From positions 1 to 64,000 of the forward strand of contig CAVWBQ010000025.1 in NCBI GenBank assembly GCA_963753225.1: DNA of 64,000 nucleotides. The letters run 5' to 3'. The notes under the pieces were generated by a model. That model saw nothing but the letters and a program-made list of their open reading frames with translations, was not told the origin of the DNA and did not search any database. A program made the translations under genes and the position numbers. This stretch comes from Palsa-504 sp963753225 (GTDB lineage: Bacteria > Actinomycetota > Actinomycetes > Streptosporangiales > Streptosporangiaceae). This document shows positions 34,605-43,459 of this stretch, one piece after another (within the stretch, counting starts at the first letter, position 1; each line of letters starts with the position of its first letter).

Positions 34605-35447
34605 ATGTCTACCCCACACGTCCCTTCCGCTCGATCCGCCGCTTCCATTCCCGCCGCAGCCGCAGCCGCAGCCGCTCCCATTCCCGCCGCAGCCGCAGCC
34701 GGGGTCGGGGTCGGGGTCGGGGTCGGCGCGGGCGCAGCCGGGGTCGGCGCGGGCGCGGGCGCGGTTCCGGCGTTCCTGACCGGCGCGGCCGGCGCGCTCC
34801 CGTCCCGTACGGTCGCCGTGCTCGAGGCGATCAAGCACGCGATCCTGGCCGGCGAGCTCAAGCCCGGCCAGTCGCTGGTCGAGACCGACCTGGCCGAAGT
34901 GCTCGGCGTGTCCAAGACCCCGGTGCGCGAGGCGCTCAAAACCCTGGCCGGAGCCGGGCTTGTGATCATGAACCCGTACAAGGGTGCAGCCGTCCGCGTC
35001 GTCGACGACGAACAGGCCCGGCACGTGTACGACGCCCGGCTGCTGATCGAGCCCGAGGCACTGGCCCGCGCGGTGACCAGCGGGCACGACTGGCTACCCG
35101 CGCACCAGGCCCTCCACCGCGCCGACCACGCCGCGGATCAGGCCGAACGCAGCCTGGCCAATCGCGATTTCCACCGCGAGCTCTACGCCGGCTGCGGCAA
35201 CCCGCTCCTTATCAAAATGCTCGACGACCTGCGCGACCAGACCGCCCTGGTCAGCGCGGCCGCGTGGCGCCAGGAGCCGGACTGGCTCAGCACCCCGAGC
35301 TGGGAGCACGAGGCGGCCGAGCACCGGGCCGTGCTCCGGGCCGCCGAGGACGGTGACGCCGAGGGGGCGGCCGCCCTGCTCCGCGGCCACATCACGTCTT
35401 TCGTCGCCCGCAACTTCCCGGAACCACAGGAGAACCAGAACACATGA
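34602..35447 (+). CDS. GntR (FCD/FadR subfamily) transcriptional regulator
   Basis: A winged HTH at about residues 75-135 (VLEAIKHAILAGELKPGQSL, LGVSKTPVREALKTLAGAG) precedes an all-helical FCD ligand domain (HVYDARLLIEPEALARAV, FHRELYAGCGNPLL). It is preceded by some 60 residues of Ala/Pro/Gly/Val low complexity encoded by GCCGCA and GGGGTC microsatellites. Start codons at 34593, 34602 and 34605 are possible. The stop overlaps the DapA-like gene (ATGA), so it heads and probably controls the operon, with the aldonate or a keto-deoxy intermediate as the likely signal. Confidence 0.88.
   Translation: MMSTPHVPSARSAASIPAAAAAAAAPIPAAAAAGVGVGVGVGAGAAGVGAGAGAVPAFLTGAAGALPSRTVAVLEAIKHAILAGELKPGQSLVETDLAEVLGVSKTPVREALKTLAGAGLVIMNPYKGAAVRVVDDEQARHVYDARLLIEPEALARAVTSGHDWLPAHQALHRADHAADQAERSLANRDFHRELYAGCGNPLLIKMLDDLRDQTALVSAAAWRQEPDWLSTPSWEHEAAEHRAVLRAAEDGDAEGAAALLRGHITSFVARNFPEPQENQNT
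34645..34770 (+). repeat. Low-complexity microsatellite tract in the GntR gene
   Basis: Runs of GCCGCA and GGGGTC/GGCGCGG, including a repeated block starting CATTCCCGCCGCAGCCGCAG, encode Ala- and Gly/Val-rich sequence ahead of the HTH. Length may vary between strains. Confidence 0.85.
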
Positions 35448-36364
35448 GTCTCACCCCGGCCGTCGCGGAGACCCTGCGGCACGCCCTCGCCACGGTGGTC
35501 GTCGTCCCGGTCACCCCGCTGCTCGCCGACGGGAACCCCGACTGGGCGGCGTACGCCAGGCTGACCAGGCGCATGATCGACGGCGGGATCACGGTCATCA
35601 CCCCGAACGGCAACACCGGCGAGTTCTACGCGCTCAGCCAGGCCGAGGCCAGGCAGGTGATCGAGACGGCGGCGGCCGCCAGCGCCGGGCGAGCCGAGCT
35701 GCTGGCCGGGGTCGGCCACGACATCGCCACCGCCATCGAGGCGGCCGGGCACGCCAGGGACCACGGTGCCCGCATGGTCATGATCCACCAGCCGGTGCAC
35801 CCTTACATGTCCAGGGAAGGCTGGATCGACTATCACGCCGCCATCGCCAACGCGGTCCCCGACCTGGGGGTGGTCCTGTATATCAGGAACGAGCGCATCA
35901 CCGGCGCGAACATCGCGGAGCTCGCCGGCCGGGCGCCGAACGTCATCGGCGTCAAGTACGGCATCCGCGACGCCAGCACGTTCGCCGCGGTGGCCAGGGA
36001 CGCCGGGATCGACCGGTTTACCTGGCTGGCCGGCGCGGCCGAGCTGACCGCGCCCGCCTACTGGGCGTGCGGCGCGCACGGGTTCACCTCGGGCCTGGCC
36101 AACGTCAGCCCCGCCCTGCCGCTGGCCATGCTCGACGCGCTGCGCGGCAACGACTTCGGCGCCGCGATGAAGGTGTGGGACAGGGCACGCCGGTTCGAGG
36201 AGCTCCGGCTGGCCGACGCGAGCGCCGACAACGTGAGCGTAGTCAAGGAGGCGCTGGCCCAGCTCGGCCTGTGCCGCGCCGACGTCCGGCCGCCCAGCCG
36301 CCTGCTGCCGGCCGATGTCAAGGACGAGATCCGCGCCATCCTGACCGACTGGGGCCTGGCATGA
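35444..36364 (+). CDS. DapA-family dehydratase/aldolase (2-keto-3-deoxy sugar acid)
   Basis: A 306-aa class I aldolase fold. PNGNTGEFYALSQAEARQV holds the carboxylate-binding loop, VVLYIRNERI the catalytic Tyr, and NVIGVKYGIRDA the Schiff-base Lys (about 170). Placed between an IlvD-type dehydratase and a semialdehyde dehydrogenase, it most likely dehydrates a 2-keto-3-deoxy-pentonate or -hexarate to 2-oxoglutarate semialdehyde. It is coupled on both sides by ATGA overlaps. Confidence 0.88.
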   Translation: MSLTPAVAETLRHALATVVVVPVTPLLADGNPDWAAYARLTRRMIDGGITVITPNGNTGEFYALSQAEARQVIETAAAASAGRAELLAGVGHDIATAIEAAGHARDHGARMVMIHQPVHPYMSREGWIDYHAAIANAVPDLGVVLYIRNERITGANIAELAGRAPNVIGVKYGIRDASTFAAVARDAGIDRFTWLAGAAELTAPAYWACGAHGFTSGLANVSPALPLAMLDALRGNDFGAAMKVWDRARRFEELRLADASADNVSVVKEALAQLGLCRADVRPPSRLLPADVKDEIRAILTDWGLA

Positions 36365-38100
36365 CGAAGAAGCCGGAGGAGCTGCGCAGCTATCGCTGGT
36401 TCGGCGGCGAGCGCACGTCGGGCCTGCGGGCGTTCGGCCACCGGTCCAGGATGCGCCAGCTCGGCGTGGAGGCCGAGGAGCACCTGGGCAAGCCGCTCAT
36501 CGTCATCCTGAACACCTGGTCCGAAATCAACCCGTGCCACATGCACCTGCGCCAGCGGGCCGAGCAGGTCAAGCGGGGCGTGCTCGAGGCGGGCGGCTTC
36601 CCGGTCGAGATGCCGGTGGCCACGCTCAGCGAGACGTTCCAGAAGCCGACCCCGATGATGTACCGCAACCTGCTGGCGATGGAGGCCGAGGAACTGCTCC
36701 GCTCCTACCCGGCCGACGGCGCGGTACTCATGGGCGGCTGCGACAAGACCACGCCGGCCCTGCTGATGGGCGCGGCCAGCGCGAACATCCCGGCCATCTA
36801 CGTGACCGCCGGGCCGATGCTGCCCGGCAACTTCCGCGGCCAGCCGGTGGGCAGCGGCACCGACGTGTGGAAGTTCTGGGACGACGCGCGGGCCGGGCTC
36901 ATCGGCGACTGCGAGCTGGCCGAACTCGAGTGCGGCATCGCCCGGTCGCCGGGCCACTGCATGACGATGGGCACCGCCTCCACCATGACCTCGGCCGCCG
37001 AGGCCCTCGGCATGACCCTGCCCGGAATGGCTTCTATCCCCGCGGTCGACTCGGCGCACTACCGGATGGCGGCCGCCAGCGGCCGCCGGATCGTCGGCAT
37101 GGTCTGGGAAGACCTCACCCCGGCCAGGATCCTCACCCGGGAGGCGTTCGAGGACGCGGTGGCCACCGTGCTCGCGCTCGGCGGCTCCACCAACGCGTTC
37201 ATTCACCTGATCGCGATGGCCGGACGGGCCGGGGTAGACCTGACCCTGGACGATTTCGACGCGATCGCCCGCCGGGTACCGTGGCTGGCCAACATCAGGC
37301 CGAGCGGGCAGTACCTGATGGAGGACTTCTACTTCGCCGGGGGCCTGCCCGCCCTGCTGGGCCAGCTGGCCACGGTGCCAGGGGCGCTGCACCCGGAGCG
37401 GGTGACCGTCACCGGCCGCCCGTTCGGCGATCAGATTTCCGGGGTCCCCGTGTACGACCCCGACGTGATCCGCACGCCGGATACCGCGCTGGCCGCCGAG
37501 GGCGGGGTGGCGGTGCTGCGCGGCAACCTGGCCCCCGACGGCGCGGTCATCAAGCACATCGCGGCCGAACCGCGGCTGATCAAGCACACAGGTCCCGCCG
37601 TCGTCTTCGACTCCTACTCCGACCTGACCGAACGTATCAACGACCCGGCCCTGAACATCACGGCCGACTCGGTCCTGGTGCTGCGCAACGCGGGCCCCAA
37701 GGGCGGCCCCGGCATGCCCGAGTACGGCATGCTGCCCATCCCCGATTACCTGCTGGCCCAGGGCGTCCGGGACATGGTGCGAATCTCCGACGCCCGGATG
37801 AGCGGCACCAGCTACGGTGCCTGCGTCCTGCACGTGGCGCCCGAGGCGTTCACCGGCGGCCCGCTCGCCCTGGTCCAGACGGGGGACCTGATCTCGCTGG
37901 ACGTGGCGGCCCGCGAACTGACCCTCAATATCTCCGAACGGGACTTGGTGACTCGACAGGAACAGTGGCGGCCTCCCGAGCCGAAGTTCGAGCGGGGTTA
38001 CGGCGCCCTGTACACCGAGCACATCACCCAGGCCAACGAGGGGTGCGACTTCGGCTTCCTGGCCAGGCGCGGTCGCAACCCCGAGCCCGATCCGAAGTAA
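36361..38100 (+). CDS. IlvD/Edd-family aldonate dehydratase
   Basis: A 579-aa Fe-S dehydratase. Cluster and Mg ligands are visible: NPCHMHLRQ, GGCDKTTPALLMGA, and SPGHCMTMGTASTM; the C-terminal ISDARMSGTSYGACVLHV loop is typical. Sequence style and context fit L-arabinonate, xylonate or similar sugar-acid dehydratases rather than branched-chain amino acid synthesis. The ATG at 36361 overlaps the previous stop (ATGA). Confidence 0.9.
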   Translation: MTKKPEELRSYRWFGGERTSGLRAFGHRSRMRQLGVEAEEHLGKPLIVILNTWSEINPCHMHLRQRAEQVKRGVLEAGGFPVEMPVATLSETFQKPTPMMYRNLLAMEAEELLRSYPADGAVLMGGCDKTTPALLMGAASANIPAIYVTAGPMLPGNFRGQPVGSGTDVWKFWDDARAGLIGDCELAELECGIARSPGHCMTMGTASTMTSAAEALGMTLPGMASIPAVDSAHYRMAAASGRRIVGMVWEDLTPARILTREAFEDAVATVLALGGSTNAFIHLIAMAGRAGVDLTLDDFDAIARRVPWLANIRPSGQYLMEDFYFAGGLPALLGQLATVPGALHPERVTVTGRPFGDQISGVPVYDPDVIRTPDTALAAEGGVAVLRGNLAPDGAVIKHIAAEPRLIKHTGPAVVFDSYSDLTERINDPALNITADSVLVLRNAGPKGGPGMPEYGMLPIPDYLLAQGVRDMVRISDARMSGTSYGACVLHVAPEAFTGGPLALVQTGDLISLDVAARELTLNISERDLVTRQEQWRPPEPKFERGYGALYTEHITQANEGCDFGFLARRGRNPEPDPK

Positions 38101-38130
38101 TCCGCCCCCCTCACCCCCCGGAGGACAAGG

Positions 38131-39427
38131 ATGTCTCACGAGATCGACCGCCGTTCCCTGCTGCGCCTCGGGGTCATAGGCCTCGGCGCGCCCGTGCTAG
38201 CCTCGGGCGCCGCGGCACCCGCGCTCGCCAGCACCTCCCGTCCCTCTGGCACCTCCCGGTCGGCCGCGGACCTGGCCGCCGACCGGATCGTGGCCTCGGG
38301 CCGGCGGCGGGCACGTGGTGGTGCCGTCCGGCACCTTCCTGACCGGCGCCATCCACCTGCTCTCTCACGTCGACCTGCACGTCGAGGCCGGCGCCACCAT
38401 CTTGTTCAGCCAGGACCCCAGCGACTTCCTGCCGGTCGTCTTCACCCGCTGGCAGGGAGTCGAGCTGATGAACTACTCGCCGTTCATCTACTCCTACGGG
38501 CAGCGCAATATCGCGGTCACCGGTCAGGGCACGCTGAACGGCCAGGCCGACGCGAACCACTGGTGGAACTGGAAGAACCTGGAGACCCCGGACTTCAACG
38601 CGCTCGAGGCGATGGCGGACGCGGGCACGCCGGTGTCCCAGCGGGTCTTCGGCAGCGGGCACTTCCTGCCGCCGCAGATGATCCAGCCCTTCCTGACCGA
38701 CACCGTGCTGCTCGAGGGCGTGACCGTCATCAGCAGCCCGTTCTGGCACCTGAACCCGAACCTGTGCCGCAACGTGACGATCGACGGGCTGACGATCAGC
38801 TCGTCCGGCCCGAACACCGACGGCTGCGACCCCGAGTCCTGCGACGGCGTAGTCGTGCAGAACGTCACCTACGACACCGGTGACGACTGCATGGCCATCA
38901 AGTCCGGCCGCGACTCCGACGGCCGCCGGGTCAACGTGCCCTGCCAGAACGTGGTCATCCAGAACTGCGACTTCGCCGACGGGCACGGCGGCATCACCAT
39001 CGGCAGCGAGATGACCGGCGGCGTGAAGAACGTCTACGCCCGCGACCTGACCATGAACAGCGCGAACCTGCAGGCCGGGCACCGGATCAAGACGAACACC
39101 CTGCGCGGCGGCTACGTCCTCAACACCAACGTCTACCGGGTCAAGGCGGGCACCGTCGGCGGACCGCTGCTGCTGATCCAGGGCACCTACAACAACCAGA
39201 CCGGCGACTTCCCGCCGGACGTTACCAACATCAACCTGACCGACTGGACGGTGGACACCTGCGCGGGCATCTGGTCGATCACCGGCGCGTCGGCCAGCGA
39301 CCCGGTCGGCACCGCGACGCTGGATGGCCTCACCATCGGCACGTCGACCGCGGCCAACTCCGCGGTTAACATCTCGAAGCTGGTGGTAGAGGATGTCACG
39401 GTAGGCGGCAATCCAGTGACCTCGTAA
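38131..39427 (+). pseudogene. Tat-exported GH28 polygalacturonase-like, broken near the N-terminus
   Basis: The first frame gives a Tat signal (DRRSLLRLGVIGLGAP) and runs to about 38300. The GH28 domain continues in another frame from about 38300 (AGGGHVVVPSGTFLTGAIHL) to 39427. About 40 residues usually found between these parts seem missing, so a deletion that broke the frame is the simplest reading. The catalytic Asp set is intact (NTDGCD, DTGDDCMAIKSG, GHGGITIGSE, RIKTNTLRGG). ATG with GGAGG upstream; 30 bp after the dehydratase. Confidence 0.8.
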
Positions 39428-39441
39428 CGCAGGAGACCTTA

Positions 39442-40899
39442 ATGATTCAGGGGTTTGACCCGCGCACCGGCGAGCCGGTCGGGGAGCCGGTGGCCGAGAC
39501 GACCGACGCGGAGGTGGACGCGGCCGTCGCGGCGGCGGTGGCAGCGGGCCCGGCGTGGGCCGCGTTTCCGCGGCGGGCCGAGGCGCTGGAGCAGGTGGCC
39601 GACGCGCTCGACGCCCGCGCGGGCGAGCTCGCGGCGATCGCCGACACCGAGACCGCGCTCGGCGGTGAACGGCTCACCGGCGAGGTGGCCCGCACCACCG
39701 GCCAGCTGCGCCTGTTCGCGGCGGTGCTGCGGGACGGCGGCTACGACGACGCAGTCATCACCCAGGGCGTCACCCCGGCTCAGGGCGTGGTACCGGATCT
39801 GCGCCGGATCGACCGGCCGGTTGGTCCGGTGGCCGTGTTCGCGGCGTCGAACTTCCCGTTCGCCTTCTCCGTGGCCGGCGGCGACACCGCCTCGGCGCTG
39901 GCCGCGGGCTGCCCGGTGGTGGTGAAGGCGCACGAGGGGCACCCGGTCACCTCGGATGTGACCGCGCAGATCGTGGCCGGGGCGCTGACGTCCGCCGGGG
40001 CCCCGGCGGGGACGTTCGGCCTGATCCACGGCGTGCAGGCCGGGCTGAGGCTGCTCCGGCATCCGGCCATCGCCGCGGCCGGGTTCACCGGGTCGACCGG
40101 CGGCGGCCTGGCCCTGGCCAAGATCGCGGCCGAGCGCCAGGTCCCCATCCCGTTCTACGGCGAGCTCGGCTCGGTCAACCCGTCGGTGGTGCTGCCGGGC
40201 GCGGCGTTCTCCCGCCCGGCCGCGATCGCCACCGGGTACACCGGCTCGCTGACGCTCGGCACCGGCCAGTTCTGCACCAACCCCGGCCTGCTGTTCGTTC
40301 CCGAGGACGTGGGCCTGCTGTCCGCGATCGGCGAGGCGGTCGGCGCCTCGGCCGGAGGGGCGATGCTGACCGGCCGGATCTTCGCCGGCTTCCAGGACGC
40401 CGTGGCCGAAGCCGCGGAGCACCCCGGCGTCACCGAACTGGCCGCCGGGCAGCCAGGTCCCGGCCCGTGGGGCGCCACGCCGCGGGTGTTCCAGCTGACG
40501 CTGAAGGAGTTCGCCGACGACATCGCGGTGCTGTCCCGGGAGCGGTTCGGCCCTGCCGGGCTGGTCATTACCTACCCGTCGGTCGAGGACTTGCTTCCGG
40601 TCCTGGCCGCGCTGGCCGGCAACCTGGTCGGCACGGTGCACGTCGACACCGGATCCCCGGAAGACGTGGATCTGGCCCGCCAGCTGGTCGCGGTGCTCGA
40701 GCACGTCGCGGGCCGGGTCGTCTGCAACGGCTGGCCGACCGGTGTCGCGGTGGTGGCCGCGCAGCACCACGGCGGCCCGTGGCCGGCCACCACGGTGCCG
40801 GCCTACACCTCAGTCGGCACGGCCGCGATCCGCCGCTGGCTGGTCCCCGTGGCGTACCAGGATTTCCCGCCCGAGCTACTGCCCCTAGGGCTTCGCTGA
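39442..40899 (+). CDS. 2-Oxoglutarate semialdehyde-type aldehyde dehydrogenase
   Basis: A 485-aa NADP-type aldehyde dehydrogenase of the KGSADH group. Motifs: ASNFPFAFSVAGGDTASALA for cofactor, ELGSVNPSVVLPG (general base Glu), and the catalytic Cys in GTGQFCTNPGLLF (about 277). It would oxidise 2-oxoglutarate semialdehyde to 2-oxoglutarate, the last step of a Weimberg-type route. SD AGGAGA upstream. The 3' end overlaps the convergent amidohydrolase gene by 15 bp. Confidence 0.88.
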   Translation: MIQGFDPRTGEPVGEPVAETTDAEVDAAVAAAVAAGPAWAAFPRRAEALEQVADALDARAGELAAIADTETALGGERLTGEVARTTGQLRLFAAVLRDGGYDDAVITQGVTPAQGVVPDLRRIDRPVGPVAVFAASNFPFAFSVAGGDTASALAAGCPVVVKAHEGHPVTSDVTAQIVAGALTSAGAPAGTFGLIHGVQAGLRLLRHPAIAAAGFTGSTGGGLALAKIAAERQVPIPFYGELGSVNPSVVLPGAAFSRPAAIATGYTGSLTLGTGQFCTNPGLLFVPEDVGLLSAIGEAVGASAGGAMLTGRIFAGFQDAVAEAAEHPGVTELAAGQPGPGPWGATPRVFQLTLKEFADDIAVLSRERFGPAGLVITYPSVEDLLPVLAALAGNLVGTVHVDTGSPEDVDLARQLVAVLEHVAGRVVCNGWPTGVAVVAAQHHGGPWPATTVPAYTSVGTAAIRRWLVPVAYQDFPPELLPLGLR

Positions 40900-41889
40900 C
40901 GCCCTGGACCTGGCTTCGGCGAGATCGATGCCGTGCAGGCGGAGCAGGTTCTCGCCGAGGATCTTGCGCTTGGCCTGGTCGGTGAGCTGCGGGTAGCCGT
41001 AGCCGGCGCACAGGTCCTCGGGGATCTCGAAGTCCATGAACGCGCGCAACGCCCACTGCGGGTGGAACAGCGGGGCCTCCGAGCCGTAGATGATCTTGTC
41101 CTCGCCGCACCAGAACAGCAGCTTGCCCATGATCTCGGCGAACATCCGCGGCGACCGGACCACGAAGTTGACGGTGGCCGCGATCGACGCGTACAGGTTC
41201 GGGTACCTGATCAGCTGCCAGCAGGTCTCGTCGATGAACGGCAGCCCGACGTGGAAGATGACGAAGTTGATGTCGGGGAAGTTGGCCGCGGCCCCGTCCA
41301 TGTCCCAGGTCTGGGTGTGCTCGATCGGCTGCGGGCCGAGCGGCACGCCCTTGTGCACGCCGATCAGGTTCACGCCGAGTTCCTGGGCCTTCTCGAAGAT
41401 GGGGAAGGCGATGTTCGGGTCGTCCATCCGCCACGGGTACGGCGTCCCGTAGTCGTAACGGACGTTGTAGAACTTGAACGCGCGCGCGTTGAACTCGCCG
41501 ACCTGACGTTCCATCAGATCCAGCGCCTTGCGTCCCTCCAGCGGGTTGACCGACCCCCAGAAGACCGTCCGGTCCGGGTCGCGGCCGGCCAGGTCGGCGC
41601 AGGCCTCCCACGGAGACAGGCCGTCGTGGAACAGGTCGGTCAGCGGCAGCGGCATCGCCACCAGCATGTCGGTGTCGGATTCCTCGTACACCATCTTGCG
41701 GATGTCCGACGGCGTCCACTGGCGGAGGAACTCCTCGGGCGGCAGCTTGGGCTGGTCGTCCGGGGTCAGCGCGTTGTGGAACGCGTACAGGTGGTTGTCG
41801 AACATCAGGCCGGGGTTGCCGAACGCGTTCTTCGGGTCGAAGTTGAAGACGTGCGCCACGCAGTCGAAGACGAAGGCATCGTCGATCAT
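40885..41889 (-). CDS. Amidohydrolase_2 family protein
   Basis: A TIM-barrel amidohydrolase of 334 aa. GVNLIGVHKGVPLGP, NFVIFHVGLPFIDE and DKIIYGSEAPLFHP give the His and Asp ligands of the metal site, but the N-terminal H-x-H is only AHV. It may act as a lactonase, decarboxylase or hydrolase on a ring or lactone. Its own SD (AAGGAG) lies in the stop region of the DUF59 gene, so the two form an operon. Lactonase function for the neighbouring aldonate route is inference only. Confidence 0.8.
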   Translation of the reverse strand: MIDDAFVFDCVAHVFNFDPKNAFGNPGLMFDNHLYAFHNALTPDDQPKLPPEEFLRQWTPSDIRKMVYEESDTDMLVAMPLPLTDLFHDGLSPWEACADLAGRDPDRTVFWGSVNPLEGRKALDLMERQVGEFNARAFKFYNVRYDYGTPYPWRMDDPNIAFPIFEKAQELGVNLIGVHKGVPLGPQPIEHTQTWDMDGAAANFPDINFVIFHVGLPFIDETCWQLIRYPNLYASIAATVNFVVRSPRMFAEIMGKLLFWCGEDKIIYGSEAPLFHPQWALRAFMDFEIPEDLCAGYGYPQLTDQAKRKILGENLLRLHGIDLAEARSRASAKP

Positions 41890-41891
41890 CG

Positions 41892-42266
41892 CTACTCCTT
41901 AGCGGGCAGGTGGGCGCGGATGTACTCGTCCCGGTCGGCCACGGCCGAGGGCGGGGGGAGGAAGCGCAGGATGTCCCGCGCCCTGGGGGAGAGGCGGTCC
42001 GTCGTCCAGGCCTCGTCCCAGACGATCGACACGTCGGCGTCACTGATCCCCGGTGCCCTGAGGATCTGCTCCTTCACCTCGGTGAGCACGCCGGCCGCGA
42101 ACGGGCACCAGCCCGAGGTCAGCAGCAACTCGACCTTGGCCACCCCGTCTTCCAGCTGGACCGACCGCACCAGGCCCATCTCCAGGACGGAAATGCCCTT
42201 CTCCCGGCAGCAGGGATCGTAGACCCCTGCGAGAGCGTCGCGTGCCCACGTTGGCAGCTCGGACAT
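41892..42266 (-). CDS. DUF59/MIP18-type metal-sulfur cluster protein
   Basis: A 124-aa protein with the DUF59 core: PTWARDALAGVYDPCC, GISVLEMGLVRSVQLEDG and TSGWCPFAAGVLTEVKEQIL, where the Cys of WCPF is the usual conserved residue. Relatives (SufT, PaaD) assist Fe-S assembly. Here it is one base apart from an amidohydrolase, so it may serve that enzyme. Start at 42266 with AAAGG upstream; 42275 is possible. Confidence 0.75.
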   Translation of the reverse strand: MSELPTWARDALAGVYDPCCREKGISVLEMGLVRSVQLEDGVAKVELLLTSGWCPFAAGVLTEVKEQILRAPGISDADVSIVWDEAWTTDRLSPRARDILRFLPPPSAVADRDEYIRAHLPAKE

Positions 42267-42317
42267 ACCATCCATCCTTTGCCCGTATCTCCTGCTGGTC
42301 AAGGTGGCTCCCGTTGC

Positions 42318-42323
42318 TACCGT
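42318..42323 (+). promoter_or_regulatory. Leaderless -10 (TACCGT) for the F420 oxidase
   Basis: TACCGT is exactly 6 nt before the GTG at 42330. Confidence 0.5.
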
Positions 42324-42329
42324 GGTGCC

Positions 42330-42791
42330 GTGAGTCCTCAGTTCGCGGTCAACACCGCCGTCACGCGAGATGAACTGCTCGACTTCATCCGGCCACGGCA
42401 CCACGCCATCGTGATCACCGCCCGGGCCGACGGCCGGCCGCAGGCGTCGCCGGTCACCTGCGGCGTCGACGCCGAGGGCCGGATCGTGGTCGCGACCTAC
42501 CCGGAACGCGCCAAGACCAGCAATGCCCGGCGTAACGAGCAGGTCAGCGTGCTGGTCTTGTCCGACGACTTCGGCGGGGCCTGGGTGCAGGTCGACGGCA
42601 CCGCCGAGGTGCTCGACATGCCTGAGGCGGTCGAGCCGCTGGTGGAGTACTTCCGGTCTATCTCCGGCGAGCACCCGGACTGGGACGAGTACCGGCAGGC
42701 CATGATGCGCCAGGGCAAGTCGCTGCTACGCGTCACGCCGGTCCGCTGGGGCCCGGTGGCGACCGGAGGCTTCCCGCCCCGGCTGGCCTGA
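42330..42791 (+). CDS. PPOX-class F420-dependent oxidoreductase
   Basis: A 153-aa split-barrel protein: HHAIVITARADGRPQASPVT, then GRIVVATYPERAKTSNARR, which carries the basic patch for the F420 phosphates, and WVQVDGTAEVLDMPEAVE. It reduces an unknown substrate with F420H2. GTG start at 42330 set by the leaderless -10; longer open frames upstream are antisense to the DUF59 gene. Confidence 0.85.
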   Translation: MSPQFAVNTAVTRDELLDFIRPRHHAIVITARADGRPQASPVTCGVDAEGRIVVATYPERAKTSNARRNEQVSVLVLSDDFGGAWVQVDGTAEVLDMPEAVEPLVEYFRSISGEHPDWDEYRQAMMRQGKSLLRVTPVRWGPVATGGFPPRLA

Positions 42792-42838
42792 GCGGCACCC
42801 GGTACCGGTTGAAATTTCAGGTGCCGGGCCGGTGATGG

Positions 42839-42844
42839 CAGACT
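42839..42844 (+). promoter_or_regulatory. Leaderless -10 (CAGACT) for the DinB gene
   Basis: CAGACT is exactly 6 nt before the ATG at 42851. Confidence 0.5.
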
Positions 42845-42850
42845 GGCGGC

Positions 42851-43459
42851 ATGACCGGATCAGATCCGAAGGCAGACCTTCACCGTTACCTGCAGGACGC
42901 CAGGGAAGCCCTGATGTGGAAGCTCGACGGGCTCACGGAGTACAACATCCGCCGCCCGATGGTGCCCACCGGCACCAACCTGCTAGGACTGATCAAGCAC
43001 GTGGCCAGCGTGGAGCTCGGGTATTTCGGCGACACCTTCGGGCGCCCGTTCGGCGAGCCGCTGCCGTGGCTGGAGGATGACGCCGAGCCCAACGCGGACA
43101 TGTGGGCCGCTGCCGACGAATCCCGCGAGCAGATCACTGGCCTGTACCGGCGGGCCTGGGCACATTCCGACGCCACCATCGGCGCGCTCGCGCTGGACGA
43201 CATCGGCCATGTCCCGTGGTGGCCGGAGAGCCGCAGCGAGGTGACCTTGCACAAGATCCTGGTCCACATGATCGCCGAGACCGACCGGCACGCCGGGCAG
43301 GCCGACATCGTCCGGGAACTCATCGACGGCGCGGCCGGCCTGCGCCCGGGCAACGACAACATGGCGCCCGGCGACCAGGCGTGGTGGGAGGCTTACCGGA
43401 GCCGGCTTGAGCGCACCGCGCGCGAGGCCGGCCACGGCCCGGCCCGCGAGGCCGGCTAA
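42851..43459 (+). CDS. DinB/DUF664 family protein
   Basis: A four-helix DinB-fold protein of 202 aa. The likely metal His residues sit in GLIKHVASVELGYF, VTLHKILVHMIAETDRHAGQ (two or three His), the layout of mycothiol- or bacillithiol-dependent S-transferases. The C-terminus is a short Ala/Arg/Gly tail with a repeated REAGHGPAREAG. Its stop overlaps the convergent sigma-fusion stop by 4 bp. Confidence 0.85.
   Translation: MTGSDPKADLHRYLQDAREALMWKLDGLTEYNIRRPMVPTGTNLLGLIKHVASVELGYFGDTFGRPFGEPLPWLEDDAEPNADMWAAADESREQITGLYRRAWAHSDATIGALALDDIGHVPWWPESRSEVTLHKILVHMIAETDRHAGQADIVRELIDGAAGLRPGNDNMAPGDQAWWEAYRSRLERTAREAGHGPAREAG

Noticed and set aside
36361..38100. IlvD for branched-chain amino acid synthesis
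   Set aside because: No other ilv gene is near and the context is a GntR-controlled sugar-acid operon, so an aldonate dehydratase is more likely.
33140..42266. Genomic island with attachment site
   Set aside because: No integrase or tRNA, and no flanking direct repeats could be found by eye; only a dead transposase is present.
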